Source of the DNA: Candidatus Zixiibacteriota bacterium | GTDB taxonomy: Bacteria > Zixibacteria > MSB-5A5 > SM1-73 | NCBI GenBank assembly: GCA_029933635.1 | Contig: JAOZNS010000035.1 | Span: forward strand, 1 to 14,534 | Length of the DNA stretch: 14,534 nt | Direction: 5' to 3' | Translations under genes and position numbers: made by a program | Shown here: in pieces, positions 7,249 through 14,534 of the stretch | How the letters are laid out: each line of letters starts with the position of its first letter | Position numbering within the stretch: the stretch's first letter is position 1 | Notes under the pieces: model-generated | Told to the model about the DNA's origin: nothing | The model's input: only the letters and a program-made list of their open reading frames with translations | The model's database searches: none

Positions 7249-7558
7249 AACTAAATCATTTGAGTCCTTTCAGGTAAAAGTTCACAAAAAGCGATCTCAG
7301 TTCAAAGATGGTGAAGCACCGCCTTGAGGCAAAAAGATTTTGGTTTGCCCTTTACGTTCAAATCTTTGGTTGAGGTTATCAGATGTTTAAAGCTGAGAAA
7401 GGGAAACTCATATTAAAGCAAACGAGCCTCCTTCTAGAAAATCCCAGAAACTTAAGGAGGAAAATCGAGTAAAAAAATTACAACGATCTTTTAAGGACTG
7501 CCGTATACTTATTCTAAGTTAGAATACTCTAAATTAGAGTAGAAGAGGATGTGCTTCC
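7249..7558. other. Intergenic region upstream of the efflux operon
   Basis: About 310 bases without a supported gene. A hairpin GGCAAA/TTTGCC with a ten-base loop lies at 7328-7349 and could slow transcription after the membrane-protein gene, but it lacks a proper T-tract. An AAGGAGG Shine-Dalgarno-like sequence (7454-7460) has no start codon behind it and is complementary to CCTCCTT at 7427-7433. The right end holds a -10-like TATACT (7504-7509) without a clear -35, and the operator dyads of padR. Confidence 0.55.
7510..7541. promoter_or_regulatory. Two overlapping 17-bp palindromes, probable PadR operator
   Basis: Dyad 1 (7510-7526) is TATTCTAAGTTAGAATA and dyad 2 (7525-7541) is TACTCTAAATTAGAGTA. 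Each is a perfect palindrome about a single central base. They share the consensus TAYTCTAARTTAGARTA, overlap by two bases, and their centres are 15 bp apart. They differ only at the centre and at one symmetric base pair, which is what two binding sites for the same dimeric repressor would look like. They end 17 bases before the padR start and lie just downstream of TATACT (7504-7509), so binding should block the operon, consistent with autorepression. The sequence differs from the ATGT-N8-ACAT sites of classical PadR. Confidence 0.8.
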
Positions 7559-8098
7559 ATGAGCAAAAATGAATTAGTAGTATTGGGACTTTTAAACCAG
7601 AAACCCATGCACGGCTATCAGCTCTATCAGGAGATAGAGATAACCAGGATGGAATTTTGGGCTCAGGTTAATTTGGCATCGGTCTATAATACCCTCAGCC
7701 GATTAGAACTGAAGAAGATGGTGGAGGCAAAAAAGGAAAAACTGGGACGAACGCCTGAAAGGGTCGTATATCACCTCACCAAAAAGGGGAAAAAGAAATT
7801 AGCCTCCTTGGTGGAGCAAACCCTAAAGGATAACAGAATACCTCATTCCAATTTCGTGGTTGGGATCGCCTTCATCAAAGGACTGCCTAAAAGAAAAGCC
7901 CTTGAGTGTCTTAGATTTAAAAAAGAATTCTTCCAAAAGAGTTTGAAGCATTTGCTAAATGTTAATAAAAATAAGAGAAAAGAGACACCTTTTCCTTGGG
8001 GGGTTATCCTGCAAGCGGCAATAGATCATTTGAGGCTGGGAATAAAAAGGTTGGATGATTTGGTTAAACAGATACAAAAGATGCGAAACTGGAAATGA
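7559..8098 (+). CDS. PadR-family transcriptional repressor
   Basis: DNA-binding repressor that probably controls the efflux operon it heads. The 179-aa protein has the PadR winged helix at about 5-80: the opening VLGLLNQKPMHGYQLYQEI is typical, the recognition helix is at about 38-55 (NLASVYNTLSRLELKKMV), and the beta-wing spans RTPERVVYHLTKKG (64-77). The C-terminal half (about 85-175) is helical and should form the dimerisation and ligand-response domain of the longer PadR subfamily. The ATG at 7559 follows AAGAGGA with nine bases between. The stop is 28 bases before the adaptor start, so padR is the first gene of the unit. PadR proteins commonly sense toxic small molecules and release their own promoter; the ligand here is unknown. 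Confidence 0.92.
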   Translation: MSKNELVVLGLLNQKPMHGYQLYQEIEITRMEFWAQVNLASVYNTLSRLELKKMVEAKKEKLGRTPERVVYHLTKKGKKKLASLVEQTLKDNRIPHSNFVVGIAFIKGLPKRKALECLRFKKEFFQKSLKHLLNVNKNKRKETPFPWGVILQAAIDHLRLGIKRLDDLVKQIQKMRNWK

Positions 8099-8126
8099 TT
8101 TTGAAACCCAAAGAGAGGAAGAGGTA

Positions 8127-9053
8127 ATGAAAAAAGTGATCTTATGGTTAGTTTTGGTAGCCATTATCGGATTTTTGGGGTATAGAGTTTGGATAGCTTA
8201 TCAGCGAAGCCAGATGAAAGAAATTGAAAAGACAGCTGAAATCCCGCCCGTTCAGATTGAGGTGGTCAAAACCTCTCCTTTGATTGAATCGTTGAATCTC
8301 ACCGGAGATGTTGAGGGATTAGAGGAGATAAATGTCTTTCCCAAGACTCCAGGAAGATTGGAGAAGGTTAAGGTCAGGGAGGGGGATCGAGTTGAAAGGG
8401 ATCAGGTCCTGGCTATCATTGACCGAGATATAGATGGGCTTAAATTCGAAACAGCCAAGATTACCTCTCCAGTGGATGGGATCGTGGGAATAGTTTATAT
8501 GGATAAGGGAGCGAGGGTTAACCCTCCGGATATGGGACCGAATATGGGAACCCCGGTGGTGAAAATTGTAAACATGGACACGGTAAAAGTGGTGGTAAAT
8601 ATAATCGAGAAGGACCTATCGAAAATAAGACTCCATCAAAAAGCCGAAGTATCAGTGGATGCTTATCCCGATTCCATCTTTTCGGGAAGAATAACTTTGA
8701 TCAGCCCCACCATAAACCCTATGACCAGAACCGCAAAGGTTGAGATCACCATTCCCAACCTAAATCACAAACTCAAACCCGGTATGTTTGCCGATGTGGA
8801 GATCATAATCAGAAAGCAAGACGATGCTATTTTAATACCTGCTTATGCGATCCTTGAGCAAAGCAATAACAAAAAGGTATTTACCGTAGTGAGTGGAAAG
8901 GCAGTGCCGAAGCTGATCGAGGTCGGAGTAGATCAGGGTGAGTTGGTGGAGGTAAGAAGTGGACTGAAAGCAGGAGATACCCTCATCGTGGCAGGACAAC
9001 ATCAACTTTCCAGCGGTGATCTGGTGAGGATCATTAAGGGAGGAACCAAGTAA
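8127..9053 (+). CDS. RND efflux periplasmic adaptor (membrane-fusion protein) lacking the alpha-hairpin
   Basis: Periplasmic adaptor that links the RND pump to the outer-membrane channel. The 308-aa protein has one N-terminal membrane anchor (about 3-25) and no lipobox. The first lipoyl half-motif is at about 68-98 (PGRLEKVKVREGDRV) and the second at about 111-150 (ITSPVDGIVGIVYMDKGARV). A beta-barrel domain spans about 152-228, including SPTINPMTRTAKVEI, and a membrane-proximal domain about 232-304. Only about 12 residues separate the lipoyl halves, where standard adaptors insert a coiled-coil hairpin, so the protein is short for the family. I start at the ATG in 8127 (MKKVILW) with GAGAGG eight bases upstream; an upstream in-frame ATG at 8055 lies inside padR. 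Its stop overlaps the RND start by one base (TAATG), implying translational coupling. Confidence 0.9.
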   Translation: MKKVILWLVLVAIIGFLGYRVWIAYQRSQMKEIEKTAEIPPVQIEVVKTSPLIESLNLTGDVEGLEEINVFPKTPGRLEKVKVREGDRVERDQVLAIIDRDIDGLKFETAKITSPVDGIVGIVYMDKGARVNPPDMGPNMGTPVVKIVNMDTVKVVVNIIEKDLSKIRLHQKAEVSVDAYPDSIFSGRITLISPTINPMTRTAKVEITIPNLNHKLKPGMFADVEIIIRKQDDAILIPAYAILEQSNNKKVFTVVSGKAVPKLIEVGVDQGELVEVRSGLKAGDTLIVAGQHQLSSGDLVRIIKGGTK

Positions 9054-12000
9054 TGTTTCTGCCCAAATTTTCCATAAAAAGGCCGGTAACCGTTTTCATG
9101 ATCTTCATCATGGTGGTCATCTTGGGTGTAATCTCCTTTACTCAGTTGCCCATTGACCTTATGCCGGATGTCTCTTTTCCCATGGTGATGGTGGTAACCA
9201 GCTATCCTGGAGCAGGACCCTCTGAGATAGAAACCATGGTGACCAAACCTCTGGAGATGTCCTTATCCGCCACGAAAAACATAAAGAATATCTTTTCCTA
9301 TTCTTTGGAGGAGGTTTCGGTCATAATGCTGGAGTTTGAGTGGGGGACGGATATGGATGTGGCGGCCACGGATGTGAGGGAGAGGGTGGATTTTATTCGC
9401 TTTCGCCTCCCTGAAGGAATCGAGAACCCCTTCATCATGAAATTCGACCCCTCAATGATGCCTATTATGTTTTTAGGTATATCGGGGGAAAACCAAACTC
9501 AGGCAGAGATACGCTATTTAGCCGAAGAGGTGATCGCACCGAGACTGGAGAGGTTGGATGGGGTGGCAGCCGCCACCCCCATAGGAGGACTGGAAAGAGA
9601 GATAAAGGTGGAGTTGAATAAATCCAGGCTGGAAGCTTTAAAAATCTCTGTAAATCAGATCATCGGAGCCATAGGAGCGTCAAATCTGAATCTGCCTGGT
9701 GGACATCTCAAGTTCGGACAAAAGGATTTTCTGGTAAGGACCACAGGACAATATACCCAACCCCACCAATTAGAAAATCTCATTATCTCCAATTGGCAAG
9801 GTGTTCCCATTCGCCTGAAGGATGTAGCTAACATAAAAGATGACTATAAAGAGAAGACCAGCGTGGTAAGGGTGGGCGGTAGACCAGCCATCGTGGTGGT
9901 GGTGCAAAAGGAGTCCAGAGCAAATACCGTTAAGGTGGCGGATAGAATAAGGAAAGCGCTTAATTGGGTTCAAAAAGAGCTTCCTTCGGGCATTAAGATC
10001 GATACGATTTGGGATAGCTCCAAATACATCAAAAAGTCGGTATTCAATGTAGAAAGATCAGCCATAGAGGGAGGTTTTTTGGCAGTTATCATCATCCTCC
10101 TTTTCCTGAGAAGTTTCTCAAGCACCCTCATTGTCTCAGTTGCCATTCCCATCTCCGTTTTGGTGACCTTCGTTTTGCTTTATTTCGGAAAGATGACCTT
10201 GAACGTGACCACCATGGGTGGTTTAGCTTTGGGAATCGGGAGGCTGGTGGACGACGCCATTGTGGTCCTTGAGAATATTTTCAGACATAGGCAACGAGGA
10301 GAAAGACCAAATGAGGCCGCTGTGGTGGGGGCAAGCGAGGTTTCAACTGCGGTTCTGGCGGCAACCATCACAACCATCATAGTTTTCATCCCCATTTTCT
10401 TTGTAAGGGGAATGGTAGGGATTTTGTTCCGCCCTATGGGATACACGGTGGTCCTCTCCTTGGCCGCATCCTATTTTGTGGCTATGATCTTGATTCCCCT
10501 TCTAACCTCAAAATTCTTGAAAGTTGAAAAGGTCGGGAATCCGCAAAAGTTTATCCCCAGAGGAAAGCTTTTCAGGGTGAGCCAAACGATGTTTGATGCC
10601 ATGGATGGATATTATCAAAAAGCTTTAACCTGGGCAATAACCCACAAAAAGACCGTAATTTTGGGGGTATTCGTGGCGCTTTGTGTCACTTTACCCTTGT
10701 TTAGATTTATTGGAGCAGAGTTCATTCCTCAGATAGACGAAGGACGATTTCAAATTTCAGTGAAAATGCCTGTCGGCACCGAGCTGAAACGGACCCAGAA
10801 AGTTCTGGCTCAAATAGAAAATATCTTGATTGAAAATGTTCCAGAGATGAACTCCATGATGGTCAGGGGAGGAATTGAGGGGAAGGGGATCGAGGCTCTC
10901 TCGGCCATTTTCCAAGACATAACCGGACCACATGCCGCTAATATAGAGGTGGGTTTAGTCGATCGAAGCAAACGAAAACGATCCATGTTCGAGATTATGG
11001 AACTCTTACGCCGTAAGCTTAAGGATATTCCCGATGCGGATATCAATTTGAGATCGGCTGGACTCACAGCTGAGATCACCAGTTTTGGTGCCGCTTCTGC
11101 TCCCATTGTGGTGGAGATCCGGGGTTATGATCTGGAAACTGCACGTAGGTTGGCTCAAGAGGTGAAAAAAATTATAGAAAATATCCCGGGAAGCAGAGAT
11201 GTGAGAATAGAACGGGAGAGGGGACGACCTGAACTGCAAATCAAAATCAATAGAGATCGTGCCGCCGCTTTGGGTTTAACCGTGGCTCAAATCGCTCAGA
11301 CCATTCAGATCAATGTAGATGGAGCCGTTGCCTCTTTGTTCAGGGATCCAGAATTAGGCAAGGAATACAATATCTTGGTTCAATTAAGAGAGGAGGATAG
11401 AAGAGATCTTTTGGATTTAGACCGAATCTTTATCACCTCTTATTCGGGTAAACAGATACCCCTTTCCAATGTTGCTCAAGTGGTCAAAGCCGAGGGTCCA
11501 GTCAAAATCGACCGCAAAAACCAAGAACGGATGATTCTGGTAACCTCTCAGGCTTATGGTCGACCTGCCGGAACTGTGGCGGCTGAGGTGGAATCCAGGA
11601 TCAAGAAGACATTGAAGATACCGGAAAACTTCCTCGTGGATGTGACCGGAGCCTATGAGGATCAACAGGAATCATTCAGAATATTGGGATTGGCTTTGAT
11701 CTTGGCTGTCGTTTTGATCTATATGGTTTTGGCAGCACAGTTTGAATCGCTGTTTGATCCATTTATCGTGATGTTCTCGGTCCCCTTGGGGCTAATTGGT
11801 GTAATGTGGGGTCTGTTTTTGACCGGGCACACGTTAAGCATCCTCTCTTTTCTTGGGATCATCATGATGGCAGGAATCGTGGTCTCCAATGCTATACTTT
11901 TAGTGGACTATACCAATATCCTGAGAAAAAGAGGGCTGAAGCTACATGAGGCGGTGGTCCAGGCGGGCAGGACCCGTCTGCGTCCCATTCTGATGACCTC

Positions 12001-12187
12001 CTTCACCACCATGCTGGCTTTGGTTCCCATGGCTTTGGGATTGGGAGAGGGAGGGGAGATGTACTCTCCCATGGCGGTGGCGGTGATCAGCGGTCTTTCG
12101 GTCTCCATGGTGCTTACCCTGCTTTTTATTCCAACACTATATACCATATTTGAAGAGAGAGTAAAAAGGAAAGCCTTTATTCAATGA
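9053..12187 (+). CDS. RND-superfamily inner-membrane efflux transporter (AcrB/HAE1-like)
   Basis: Proton-driven trimeric exporter of the AcrB type in the inner membrane. At 1044 aa it has the full duplicated plan: TM1 (about 10-30), a large periplasmic loop, TM2-6 (about 335-490), TM7 (about 535-555), a second periplasmic loop, and TM8-12 (about 860-1035). TM4 carries the proton-relay pair D400-D401 in GRLVDDAIVVLEN. TM10 reads AGIVVSNAILLVDY, with Ser945 where AcrB has Lys940, and R977 in RPILMTS corresponds to the conserved TM11 arginine. Loss of the lysine is common in AcrB-like pumps of non-proteobacteria, so it does not imply inactivity. The heavy-metal (CzcA-type) TM4 signature is absent, favouring drugs, lipids or other organic substrates. 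GGGAGG lies before the ATG, which overlaps the adaptor stop. The actual substrate cannot be told from sequence. Confidence 0.95.
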   Translation: MFLPKFSIKRPVTVFMIFIMVVILGVISFTQLPIDLMPDVSFPMVMVVTSYPGAGPSEIETMVTKPLEMSLSATKNIKNIFSYSLEEVSVIMLEFEWGTDMDVAATDVRERVDFIRFRLPEGIENPFIMKFDPSMMPIMFLGISGENQTQAEIRYLAEEVIAPRLERLDGVAAATPIGGLEREIKVELNKSRLEALKISVNQIIGAIGASNLNLPGGHLKFGQKDFLVRTTGQYTQPHQLENLIISNWQGVPIRLKDVANIKDDYKEKTSVVRVGGRPAIVVVVQKESRANTVKVADRIRKALNWVQKELPSGIKIDTIWDSSKYIKKSVFNVERSAIEGGFLAVIIILLFLRSFSSTLIVSVAIPISVLVTFVLLYFGKMTLNVTTMGGLALGIGRLVDDAIVVLENIFRHRQRGERPNEAAVVGASEVSTAVLAATITTIIVFIPIFFVRGMVGILFRPMGYTVVLSLAASYFVAMILIPLLTSKFLKVEKVGNPQKFIPRGKLFRVSQTMFDAMDGYYQKALTWAITHKKTVILGVFVALCVTLPLFRFIGAEFIPQIDEGRFQISVKMPVGTELKRTQKVLAQIENILIENVPEMNSMMVRGGIEGKGIEALSAIFQDITGPHAANIEVGLVDRSKRKRSMFEIMELLRRKLKDIPDADINLRSAGLTAEITSFGAASAPIVVEIRGYDLETARRLAQEVKKIIENIPGSRDVRIERERGRPELQIKINRDRAAALGLTVAQIAQTIQINVDGAVASLFRDPELGKEYNILVQLREEDRRDLLDLDRIFITSYSGKQIPLSNVAQVVKAEGPVKIDRKNQERMILVTSQAYGRPAGTVAAEVESRIKKTLKIPENFLVDVTGAYEDQQESFRILGLALILAVVLIYMVLAAQFESLFDPFIVMFSVPLGLIGVMWGLFLTGHTLSILSFLGIIMMAGIVVSNAILLVDYTNILRKRGLKLHEAVVQAGRTRLRPILMTSFTTMLALVPMALGLGEGGEMYSPMAVAVISGLSVSMVLTLLFIPTLYTIFEERVKRKAFIQ

Positions 12188-12341
12188 TAAGGATTGCACC
12201 GAGATATGTTCAAAGAGGGAAAGAGCGATTTTTTGCATTGCCCCCCGAAAAGGATCGCTGGATCCCAGCAAAATATAGACTTCAGCCCGAATTGTAACAT
12301 CATCTGAGGAAAAAGGTTATAAAACCAAAAGGAAGATTGGC

Positions 12342-12629
12342 ATGAAACTTGCGTTTTTGATATTTAATACCCCCCTTGAACCTGAGGTAAAGAACCTCTT
12401 AAAGAGGGTTCAAGTGGTTCATTATACCCGCTGGGAAAAGGTTAAGGGGGTAGGCGAGACCGGTCCGCATTTCGATGATGAGGTGTGGCCCTCGGTGAAC
12501 ATTGCCCTCATGTTTTCTCTGGAGGACGAAAAGAAGAATGAAATGGCAGAGGGAGTTCGAAGAATCAGAGAGCAATTTCCCGATGAGGGTATAAAGATGC
12601 TAGTTTTGCCCTTGGAAGAGATAATATAA
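12342..12629 (+). CDS. PG0541-like, PII-fold-like transporter-associated small protein
   Basis: A 95-aa soluble protein encoded between the RND pump and the TolC-like channel. It resembles the PG0541 family of transporter-associated proteins, named after the Porphyromonas gene next to an RND operon. The pattern suits a ferredoxin-like, PII/CutA-type fold: an opening strand MKLAFLIFN, an amphipathic helix (EPEVKNLLKRV), strands around HYTRWEKVKGVGETGP (27-42) with a conserved-looking Gly/His loop ending HFDDEVWPSVN (43-53), then IALMFSLED, a helix, and the C-terminal strand KMLVLPLEEI. By analogy it may bind a small ligand or metal and modulate the pump; this is inference. There is no signal peptide, so it should be cytoplasmic. 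The ATG follows an AAGGAAG ribosome binding site. It lies 154 bases after the RND gene and 127 bases before the tolC-like start. Confidence 0.78.
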   Translation: MKLAFLIFNTPLEPEVKNLLKRVQVVHYTRWEKVKGVGETGPHFDDEVWPSVNIALMFSLEDEKKNEMAEGVRRIREQFPDEGIKMLVLPLEEII

Positions 12630-12756
12630 GTTTCTCTCTTTACCAAAAGGAGGCGGAACTAACGGATCCATTCCGTCGCATCCTCTCAGGTGTGGGTATT
12701 CGTTCAAAAAACTATATGTGCAGAGCAAAGAACAAAAAATTTGCAAGGATAATAAA

Positions 12757-14094
12757 ATGATAAAAGGATCTGCTCAAGCAATTTTGATATCTTTTTTCGT
12801 CGTGGTATGTATTGCTTCAGCCAAGGGAAGGAGCTACGATTTGAACCTGGACCAATGCCTTCAGGTGGCTTATCAAAATAACAAAACCCTTCTACAACTC
12901 AAGCAGAGGATCAATTCAGCCAGATATAAGGTGGAAGAAGCAAGATCCGTTTTTTTCCCTCAATTATCCTTTCGGGGAAGTTATACCCGTCTGGGACGTG
13001 TTCCCGGGTTTGAAACGCCGGGCCTGTCTATCCAGATGGATTCCCTTTTGCTTCAATTTCCTTCCATGAAGGCAGATTTTGGCTCAAAGGACAATTACAA
13101 CCTCACACTTTCGCTTCAACAACCTTTGTTCACCTGGGGAAGGATCAAAAACAGCTACGAGATGACCAAACATAGCCTTGATCTTACTAAGGAAGAATAC
13201 AGAAAAACACAGCAGGAGATAAAGTTTAATGTGATTTCCTTGTTTTATACCACGCTTCTGGCTAAGGAGTTGATCAGGGTGAGGGAGGGATCGATCAAAC
13301 GAATCGAAGATCATCTAAGCACGGTTCAAGAAAGATACAACAAAGGATATGCTTCGGAGTTTGATGTTTTAAGGGTCAAAGTTCAATTGGCTAATGCCAA
13401 GCCCCCTTTGGTACAGGCGAAGAATCTTCACCAGCTAACCTTAGACAACCTTAAGAACCTTTTGGGAATCAGTTTACAGGATTCAGTCAATCTGGAAGGG
13501 ACCTTAGAATTTGAGCCGATCGAAGTCGACCAGTCTAATGCGGAGGAATTCGCTTTTGAAAATCGACCTGAACTGAAGCTTGTGGCAGATCAGAAGAAAA
13601 TAGCTAGGGAAGCTTTAGCCTTAGCAAAAGCAGGGGATAAGCCTTCCCTGTTCGGGTCAGCCAACTACGAATACAAAAGACCTTATTACAGTGAGGATAC
13701 CTGGAAAACTGATTGGAATTTTACCTTGGCTTTGAGTTTACCCCTCTTCGATGGCTTTCTTACCAGGTCCAAAGTGAGAGGGGCAAGATCAGCTTTGAAA
13801 CAACTGGAGATAACCGAAGAACAAATCCGCGACTTAATCAGGTTGGAGATCAGCCAGGCTATCTCTGACCTAAATCTGGCCAAGGAGGACATCCTTTCTC
13901 AAAGGGAGAATGTGAAGCAAGCCAAGGAGAGCTTAAAAATTGCTAAGGTGCAATACAAAAAGGGCATGCTAACCAATCTGGAGTTGATGGACACAGAGTT
14001 TGCTTTGACTGTGGCAGAAACCAATTATCTTCAGGCTTTATCGAATTATCTTATTGCCAAAGCCAAATATGAAAAAGCCATCGGAAAGGAATGA
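12757..14094 (+). CDS. TolC-family outer-membrane efflux channel
   Basis: Trimeric outer-membrane exit duct for the pump, with two OEP repeats. The 445-aa protein starts with a signal peptide (MIKGSAQAILISFFVVVCIASA, likely cut after ASA at 22). Repeat 1 follows from about 29 (LNLDQCLQVAYQNNKTLL, then EEARSVFFPQLSFRGSY) and repeat 2 from about 260, containing NRPELKLV and KPSLFGSANYEYKRP, each giving a beta-barrel hairpin and long coiled-coil helices. No lipobox cysteine is seen at the cleavage site. I prefer the ATG at 12757, with AAGGA eight bases upstream, because it places the signal peptide correctly; an in-frame GTG at 12718 would add 13 polar residues. It is the last gene of the operon. 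The adaptor lacks the hairpin that normally docks on TolC tips, so the docking geometry of this pair is unclear. Confidence 0.92.
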   Translation: MIKGSAQAILISFFVVVCIASAKGRSYDLNLDQCLQVAYQNNKTLLQLKQRINSARYKVEEARSVFFPQLSFRGSYTRLGRVPGFETPGLSIQMDSLLLQFPSMKADFGSKDNYNLTLSLQQPLFTWGRIKNSYEMTKHSLDLTKEEYRKTQQEIKFNVISLFYTTLLAKELIRVREGSIKRIEDHLSTVQERYNKGYASEFDVLRVKVQLANAKPPLVQAKNLHQLTLDNLKNLLGISLQDSVNLEGTLEFEPIEVDQSNAEEFAFENRPELKLVADQKKIAREALALAKAGDKPSLFGSANYEYKRPYYSEDTWKTDWNFTLALSLPLFDGFLTRSKVRGARSALKQLEITEEQIRDLIRLEISQAISDLNLAKEDILSQRENVKQAKESLKIAKVQYKKGMLTNLELMDTEFALTVAETNYLQALSNYLIAKAKYEKAIGKE

Positions 14095-14315
14095 AAAGGA
14101 GCAAAGATTTAAATATAAAAAATAAACTTGATTTTTTTCTTCCCGCAAGATAATCTCAAAATCCATAAGAGAAAATATCCTGTCGAGTGTTATCCTTTGC
14201 CCTCCAGCGTGTAGCGTGAGGTTTGCATTTCTGCAAGCTCCATAGGAGATCTGAGTCGTTTCTTGATAAATTATACATACAAAAGTAGCATCCGAACCTG
14301 TCCCGGACCAAAGCT

Positions 14316-14404
14316 TCGTAGTGGTCAAGCTTGCTCGATATAAGTTGATTCGTAATTTACGCTTTATAGATGGCAAATCCGCAAAGCAAGCTTTGCCACT
14401 ACGA
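14316..14404. repeat. 20-bp imperfect inverted repeat with internal hairpin
   Basis: The left arm TCGTAGTGGTCAAGCTTGCT (14316-14335) matches the reverse complement of the right arm (14385-14404) at 18 of 20 positions, enclosing 49 bases. The right arm also takes part in its own tight hairpin GCAAAGC-AA-GCTTTGC (14381-14396). This layout, in a gene-free stretch, suggests a dispersed palindromic (REP- or MITE-like) element. Copies elsewhere cannot be checked from this window. Confidence 0.6.
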
Positions 14405-14433
14405 TTTCAAGCAGAGGCGCATTTATGCAATTC

Positions 14434-14466
14434 GTGGGGCTCGATGAATCGAGCCCCACAGTTTTT
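14434..14466 (+). terminator. Perfect 12-bp-stem hairpin with T-tract
   Basis: GTGGGGCTCGAT (14434-14445) pairs perfectly with ATCGAGCCCCAC (14448-14459) across a two-base gap. Five T (14462-14466) and a pyrimidine-rich run follow on the plus strand. This has the form of an intrinsic terminator and could end the efflux transcript, though it lies 340 bases after tolC. The near-perfect symmetry also fits a dispersed intergenic palindrome family, so the role is uncertain. Confidence 0.5.
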
Positions 14467-14534
14467 CTTCTCTTGGGTTGCATTGGACTTTGTAGTTCCG
14501 ATGATTTAGGGGAAATTTCGGACCAGAGAAAAAT

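Larger units (their letters stand above)
14095..14534. other. Non-coding tail with several palindromes
   Basis: No convincing gene in about 440 bases. An AT-only dyad (AAAAAAT, loop, ATTTTTT at 14117-14137) follows the tolC stop and could be a weak terminator. A hairpin TTGCA-TTTC-TGCAA at 14223-14236 lies inside a longer imperfect dyad. Two stronger inverted repeats follow and are listed separately. Open frames here overlap these repeats and are probably spurious. Confidence 0.6.

Noticed and set aside
7478..7509. Full sigma-70 promoter TTACAA ... TATACT for padR
   Set aside because: The spacer would be 20 bases and the -35 match is poor, so only the -10-like box is noted.
14038..14376. Minus-strand open frame of about 112 codons at the end of the tolC-like gene
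   Set aside because: It overlaps the tolC 3' end and the palindromic repeats, and has low-complexity, frame-shadow composition.
14321..14509. Plus-strand open frame of 62 codons in the tail
   Set aside because: It runs through both inverted repeats and has no ribosome binding site, so it is probably chance.
1..14534. CRISPR array, tRNA/rRNA genes, insertion sequence or prophage
   Set aside because: I saw no spaced direct repeats, no cloverleaf-type sequence, and no transposase, integrase or phage-like reading frame.

Overview
The window looks like a chromosomal segment of a Gram-negative (diderm) bacterium of moderate GC. It encodes an RND pump with a TolC-type outer-membrane channel and a LolD-type ATPase, all of which presuppose an outer membrane. 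It also carries the McsA/McsB protein-arginine-phosphorylation genes next to clpC, a set best known from Firmicutes but also present in several diderm phyla. The efflux operon contains a PG0541-like small gene, as in Porphyromonas. The proteins are rich in Lys/Glu and use many AGA/AGG arginine codons. I infer an FCB-type or related candidate-phylum lineage, possibly thermophilic; the sequence alone does not fix the taxon.

Region 1 (1-4056, minus strand) is a protein quality-control cluster. Read in the direction of transcription it is lolD, mcsA, mcsB, then clpC, which runs off the left edge after 516 codons. A near-consensus sigma-70-type promoter lies in front of lolD and a second one in front of clpC. 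No ctsR gene and no LolC/E permease are present. McsA should activate McsB, McsB phosphorylates arginines on damaged proteins, and ClpC (with ClpP, elsewhere) unfolds and degrades them.

Region 2 (4057-7558, plus strand) holds a single VOC-fold gene with a textbook Shine-Dalgarno sequence, a pyrimidine-nucleoside/thymidine phosphorylase, and a CPBP-like membrane protein whose catalytic EExxxR motif reads QQxxxQ. Two of the gaps here, 4057-4489 and 4850-5252, exceed 300 bases and are mostly featureless apart from promoters.

Region 3 (7510-14094, plus strand) is an efflux operon: a PadR-type repressor, a short periplasmic adaptor, an HAE1-like RND transporter, a 95-aa PG0541/PII-like protein, and a TolC-family channel. 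Two overlapping 17-bp palindromes of the same sequence class sit directly in front of padR and are very likely its operator. The adaptor is unusual: its two lipoyl half-motifs are joined by about 12 residues, with no alpha-helical hairpin.

Region 4 (14095-14534) is non-coding. It carries several palindromes, including a perfect 12-bp-stem hairpin with a T-tract and a 20-bp imperfect inverted repeat, which look like dispersed intergenic repeats and/or a terminator.
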